DNA of 9,116 bases, from the NCBI GenBank assembly GCA_964626735.1, contig CAZVIJ010000059.1, positions 1 to 9,116 of the forward strand. Reading direction: 5' to 3'. Below the pieces are notes generated by a model. The model did not search any database. It was not told the DNA's origin and worked only from the letters and a program-made list of their open reading frames with translations. This document shows, in pieces, positions 5,582-9,116 of this stretch. Each line of letters starts with the position of its first letter. Within the stretch, counting starts at the first letter, position 1. This DNA comes from CAZVIJ01 sp964626735. Lineage in GTDB: Bacteria > Patescibacteriota > Dojkabacteria > JAOAGR01. Both the position numbers and the translations under genes were made by a program.

Positions 5582-7258
5582 CTAGGTAAAAATAAGTTCC
5601 GACTCAAACTCAAATGGCTCGATAAACAGTGGGACATGTTCTTTCTCACGTATCAACAAAGCCTCACCGATTCCGAAACTCGGAATAATTTCCCGTTCTG
5701 AGCTCGTCAGATTAAAAGCATCCCCGACTACCGGTATCGATGTATATGACTGCTTAAGTAAAATAACGGACTCAGTATTGGTAACGATTCCTTTGCCGAA
5801 ATTTCCTTTATCATTCAGAAAATCTTCCACATTTTGCGTTATTGAAACGATTCCTGTTCGATACTTCCGCGCCCGTTTCACGAGATTCTTGTAAAAGATA
5901 GCGGTCTCTGCATTTTCGAGCAGCACATGAGCCTCATCTATAAAGAGCATTTTTTTCCGATTCCTATTTTTCACCATCGAGAAAATGGAAGCCGTAAGTA
6001 GAAACATAATAGGAGCCTTGAGCTCTTCCGAATCTAAATTCGAGATATCGAAAACTAAATAATCGTTGGATGTATCAATTTCTTCGCCGGTATCAAAGAT
6101 GCCGGATAGCGAACCGCTAGTGAGTACTTCAAGGTCACGTGCACAAGGCAAATCCCCAAGTCTTTCTATCAGAGAACTGATCGAGGCGTCTTCTGAATTG
6201 AGCGTATCGATAAGCGCCTTATCCAAAATCGAGCCATCATAGTTTTGGACCTGGATGAAGAACTTGAAAAAGGTTTTCAGTAACTGAGCAGCTTCCTTAT
6301 GGTCGTTACCGAATTCTTTCGCATACTGAAATGGATTAATGCCGTTTCCTTTCTTAAACTTCACGACAGTACCTCCGATAAACCTCGCCAATCGCGCATA
6401 CTCTCCTTCCGGGTCGATAATAAGTATTTGATTTCCGCGCAGCCATAACCTCATGGATATTAATTTGGCGAGAACGGATTTCCCTGAGCCTGATGTCCCG
6501 AATATACCGATATTGGAATTCCTTGCCTTAAACAAATCGTACAAAATCAAACTGCCGCTAATGCGGTTACGCCCCAATAGAATACCATTCGGATCCGTAA
6601 AGTCTTTTGATATGAATGGCAAGGTGTAGGCTGCTAACGAAGTCTGCATCAAGCATGTTTTGCCGACGACATCATTGTTAAACGGTAAAATCGAGCCAAA
6701 CGCTTCGTATTGCCCAAACGAGTAGGGGGTAAATCTGACAAAAGATTCATCGCACGTGTTTTTCAACATACTTGCATACCTCATCATTTGTCGACGAGAC
6801 TTAGCTTCGAGCGAGAGATATACGCCGACGTTAAATGCTCTCTCCTGACCGCTAACCAAATTATCAATAAACTCGTTTGCCTGATCGATCGTTATATCTA
6901 TTTCCTCTTTTCTGTTTTTCCCTTGTTTGATTCTCTCGTTTTGTTGGGCTTCAAGCACCGACCTGCTGTTCCTCACCGTCTTGATTATCGAATTATTAGG
7001 AGTCTCTTCAATATGAAAAGTAACTTTCATTGGGATCGGGAGGAATAGGATTTTCTGCAAAATACCCGGGAGTATACCGTCGGCTGGCAGATCGCCAAGG
7101 TAGTAAATCCTCCGGAAGGTATCATTGACCTTTATATATCGATCTTCAATTTTAACCGCCTCAGGCATTAGCTGTATGCCATCGTTCTCGGTATTCGAAG
7201 CAGCGCTAGTTACCTTAAGCAGATAATTCGCAAGCATTATTTTGATATTGTTTTTCAT
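5582..7258 (-). CDS. virB4: VirB4/TraC-family T4SS ATPase
   Basis: This gene encodes 558 residues. VirB4 ATPases sit on the inner face of the membrane and power assembly and substrate transfer in type IV secretion. Residues 30-240 correspond to the middle CagE/TrbE/VirB4 domain. The P-loop ATPase domain follows, with Walker A GTSGSGKS (254-261), the family motif IIDPEGEY (280-287), Walker B MLFIDEAH (437-444) and the sensor-like ITQN (473-476). The extreme N-terminal domain of a one-piece VirB4 is missing and is encoded by the preceding gene, so the protein is split. The start ATG overlaps the upstream stop (ATGA, 4 bp). An AAGGAAG about 8 bases before the start is the only Shine-Dalgarno-like sequence noticed in the window. 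It ends in TAG, one base before the M23 gene. Confidence 0.94.
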   Translation of the reverse strand: MKNNIKIMLANYLLKVTSAASNTENDGIQLMPEAVKIEDRYIKVNDTFRRIYYLGDLPADGILPGILQKILFLPIPMKVTFHIEETPNNSIIKTVRNSRSVLEAQQNERIKQGKNRKEEIDITIDQANEFIDNLVSGQERAFNVGVYLSLEAKSRRQMMRYASMLKNTCDESFVRFTPYSFGQYEAFGSILPFNNDVVGKTCLMQTSLAAYTLPFISKDFTDPNGILLGRNRISGSLILYDLFKARNSNIGIFGTSGSGKSVLAKLISMRLWLRGNQILIIDPEGEYARLARFIGGTVVKFKKGNGINPFQYAKEFGNDHKEAAQLLKTFFKFFIQVQNYDGSILDKALIDTLNSEDASISSLIERLGDLPCARDLEVLTSGSLSGIFDTGEEIDTSNDYLVFDISNLDSEELKAPIMFLLTASIFSMVKNRNRKKMLFIDEAHVLLENAETAIFYKNLVKRARKYRTGIVSITQNVEDFLNDKGNFGKGIVTNTESVILLKQSYTSIPVVGDAFNLTSSEREIIPSFGIGEALLIREKEHVPLFIEPFEFESELIFT

Positions 7259-7779
7259 AAATCATACTTCCTTAAATATTCGATCAAATCGGCTGAACTA
7301 ACTCTCTTGCTCTTTATCGACGCCGCCAAGAATATTCTCGAGATTTTTTCGCAAGAGCCGTCCAGCCTTTTTCGGGCAACCGGCATATCTGAAGATTTAG
7401 GACAGGGAATAGAGATTTGGATGTAGAATGACTTCTTCAAGATCTTATGAGAATGTACAGCGACCGTATTCTCCAAAGCCTCAGCGTACAGTTCAAGAAA
7501 CGCAAGTTTCCTTTTATCATCAAAAGAATCGAAGTGAAGGGATTTCAGATGATCGGATAGGTCGTTAATCTTTGAAGGTTCATTACAAACAGTTACCTGT
7601 ATTTTCATCCCAAGAGAATTAAGCAATGCGTTTAGTTTCCGATAGAAAGTGACCTGTTCTTCGGCCCCCAATAAATATATATCGATCGGCTCGATTTTTA
7701 TCACGGCGATCATATCGCTCCCGTAAACAATCTCGTCGCCGATAACCTTACATTCTAATTTTTTTCTTTGTAATAGCAT
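7255..7779 (-). CDS. VirB4 N-terminal (TraC-like) domain protein
   Basis: This gene encodes 174 residues. The pattern is that of the TraC/VirB4 N-terminal domain: an opening strand pair (IVYGSDMIAVIKIEPIDIYLL), then EEQVTFYRKLNALLNSLGM and a strand KIQVTV, ending in helices that contain SFYIQISIPCP. No transmembrane segment is evident. It overlaps the following VirB4 ATPase gene by 4 bp and the preceding PrgI gene by 32 bp in another frame, so the three are probably translated together. It likely docks the VirB4 ATPase to the PrgI/VirB6 membrane complex. The ATG at 7779 is kept although it lies inside prgI, because the fold begins only a few residues later and no ATG, GTG or TTG closer to the prgI stop fits. 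Confidence 0.75.
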   Translation of the reverse strand: MLLQRKKLECKVIGDEIVYGSDMIAVIKIEPIDIYLLGAEEQVTFYRKLNALLNSLGMKIQVTVCNEPSKINDLSDHLKSLHFDSFDDKRKLAFLELYAEALENTVAVHSHKILKKSFYIQISIPCPKSSDMPVARKRLDGSCEKISRIFLAASIKSKRVSSADLIEYLRKYDL

Positions 7780-8032
7780 GATGAATTATTCTGGGCAGCA
7801 ATGAGAGAACACTTTGGTGATCAATCTTGGATGAGATAACCAAGAAAAATGCACCGAGAATACATACCGCAATGAACACTCTCGTTTGTATATCGATCTC
7901 CTTCAGCGCGTAGAACGTCAAAATACAAATAACACTCGCGCTTAGAACAAGTAAGTTCCTATCAGTGAAAACGACTTGTCGCAAAATTCCTTTTTGTACA
8001 TCTATTTTATAGAACCTTTGGGGGGTAAACAT
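7748..8032 (-). CDS. PrgI-family (VirB3-like) membrane protein of the T4SS
   Basis: This gene encodes 94 residues, the usual length for PrgI-family proteins, which replace VirB3 in Gram-positive-type conjugation systems. The N-terminal region (YKIDVQKGILRQVVFTDRNLL) matches the family habit of a short soluble strand before the membrane. Two transmembrane segments at about 26-43 and 52-68 form a hairpin joined by a short charged loop (KEIDIQTR). A basic tail ends in KKKIRM. The gene starts two bases after the VirB6-like stop and overlaps the next gene by 32 bp. Its position directly before the VirB4 genes is the classic VirB3-VirB4 order, which supports the call. Confidence 0.8.
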   Translation of the reverse strand: MFTPQRFYKIDVQKGILRQVVFTDRNLLVLSASVICILTFYALKEIDIQTRVFIAVCILGAFFLVISSKIDHQSVLSLLPRIIHHAITKKKIRM

Positions 8033-8034
8033 GG

Positions 8035-9116
8035 TTACATTAAGGAATTGTTATATACAACAAGATCAAGTCTCCGTTTCTGTCGCGGAACCCTTGAGAC
8101 AACACCATCTAAGCCTCTCGTTTCATTAAAGCCTTTTGCAAGCTTCATGTTCGAAGCCAATTTCTTTTCCGGCGTTGACGGAGTAAGATGAATGTCATCT
8201 TCGATGTTTTGCTTGTTGGCGAATGCGGCAAGTCTTTCGTTATATCGAGCAGTTTGGCGATGTGCCGAGGTATCGATTAGCTTCAGGTCCTTTACGTGTA
8301 CCTGTTGCAGCATGTCTTCCGAAACGTTATCTTTAGCTGCCTCGGCCTTACTCAAATATAATCGGGAAGTATTGTCGCCGCGATCATGCTTGAGGAATGT
8401 GCCGCTCACCGTTAGGTTTCTATCTACGAAAGTCTCGCCGATGGAGATGCCGTGAGCTTTCAAGTACTTTGCATTATCACTGCTCTTCGCGCTCGGAAGA
8501 TCATGAATGCCGGTAATTTTCGAAGCTTTCTTCAAATATTCTCCAGCCTTCTTGATGTTATCTTTGTTGATTATCGAATCATGGTCTTTTTTGCCAACCG
8601 TATTTTCTATAGCGTCGGAAATAGGCGGTAGTTCTTTGACAGGATTTGGAAAGTCGACAGTTCGATCAGAAGAGTCGGTCTCTCCAGGTTTCCGACCGAA
8701 ATTGAACTGTATATTGTTTCCAACGATAGGGGGAATAACTCCTTGAGCCAAGCGTGCCGGGGAAGTTGCCGCCTTTCCCGCCATAGCGACCGTCAGTTTT
8801 GTGGCGATCGCAGCTTGAGCCGATTGCTCAATTGCAGTCCAAACGTCGCCAAACATACGGGCTATAAAGATATTGATAGAAGAAAGGAATATCAGTGAGG
8901 CGGTGAACATCATTATCGAGACAGCCTCCAAGCCATTTTGCATCATACCGAGTACGAGGTTTTGTATGAGCGAAAATCCAAGAACGAAAAACGGCTGCTG
9001 TATTAGGAGAGTCGTCCACGTCTTCCAAAAATTTTTGGCGACACCCTCGCTCCCTTTATAGAAATAGAATACTGACGCTAACGGCTGTAACGGCACCATG
9101 AAATAGAGGGTGACCA
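8035..9116 (-). CDS. virB6: VirB6/TrbL-like T4SS channel protein, 3' part (5' end outside window)
   Basis: The frame is open to the right edge (VTLYF precedes the first visible Met), so the true start lies outside the window and 359 codons are visible. The numbering here is from that Met. The visible membrane part has a hydrophobic opening stretch, a segment with W-x(5-8)-QQPFF (about 26-50) and a strong segment (57-80), as in the C-terminal half of the VirB6/TrbL membrane core. A hydrophilic tail of about 270 residues (85-354) follows, with many charged residues, several helical stretches and a basic end (RVPRQKRRLDLVVYN). It has no cysteine-rich or enzymatic motif. VirB6 forms the inner-membrane channel of T4SS. 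The stop is two bases before prgI. The assignment rests on membrane topology and on operon position rather than on a sharp motif. Confidence 0.65.
   Translation of the reverse strand, partial: VTLYFMVPLQPLASVFYFYKGSEGVAKNFWKTWTTLLIQQPFFVLGFSLIQNLVLGMMQNGLEAVSIMMFTASLIFLSSINIFIARMFGDVWTAIEQSAQAAIATKLTVAMAGKAATSPARLAQGVIPPIVGNNIQFNFGRKPGETDSSDRTVDFPNPVKELPPISDAIENTVGKKDHDSIINKDNIKKAGEYLKKASKITGIHDLPSAKSSDNAKYLKAHGISIGETFVDRNLTVSGTFLKHDRGDNTSRLYLSKAEAAKDNVSEDMLQQVHVKDLKLIDTSAHRQTARYNERLAAFANKQNIEDDIHLTPSTPEKKLASNMKLAKGFNETRGLDGVVSRVPRQKRRLDLVVYNNSLM

Noticed and set aside
5581..5649. Longer M23 form starting at the ATG at 5649
   Set aside because: It overlaps VirB4 by 68 bp and its extra 23 residues look like antisense noise; the ATG at 5580, one base after the VirB4 stop, is the natural coupled start.
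1..9116. CRISPR arrays, insertion sequences or rRNA
   Set aside because: No regularly spaced repeats, transposase motifs or rRNA-like sequence were seen on either strand.

Overview
The window most likely comes from a Patescibacteria (CPR) genome, with Saccharibacteria (TM7) the best single guess. The evidence is a minimal type IV secretion (T4SS) gene set of the VirB6 / PrgI / split VirB4 / M23 peptidase kind, and almost no Shine-Dalgarno sequences before start codons. TAA, TAG and TGA are all used as stops, which argues against the TGA-recoding Gracilibacteria and Absconditabacteria. The phylum is an inference; no marker gene in the window fixes it.

Left block (1-2944, minus strand). A large membrane-anchored surface protein of 870 residues has an N-terminal transmembrane anchor, a big ectodomain with four local cysteine pairs, and four degenerate repeats at its C terminus. 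Downstream of it is a 66-residue lysine-rich reading frame ending in TAG. The ten codons after that TAG stay open to the window edge and look like the N terminus of SecA, so this may be a secA 5' end interrupted by an amber codon, or a sequencing error.

Middle block (2945-4834, plus strand). A 77-bp divergent promoter region holds a 16-bp palindrome whose two arms can each serve as a -35 element. It is followed by rnhA (RNase HI, all catalytic residues present), a membrane-anchored GH18-family glycosidase with D-to-N changes in its catalytic motif, and tRNA-Glu(CUC) with encoded CCA and a well-spaced promoter of its own.

Right block (4837-9116, minus strand). This is a tightly packed T4SS-like operon entering from the right edge: a VirB6/TrbL-like channel protein (5' end outside the window), a PrgI-family protein, a separate VirB4 N-terminal (TraC-like) domain protein, the VirB4 ATPase, and a membrane-anchored M23 peptidase. 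Genes overlap or are 1-2 bp apart. The ATPase would power an inner-membrane VirB3/VirB6-type complex while the M23 enzyme opens peptidoglycan for it. The GH18 protein and the large surface protein next door would also sit outside the membrane, so most of the window concerns the cell surface and secretion. No CRISPR array, insertion sequence or rRNA was seen.
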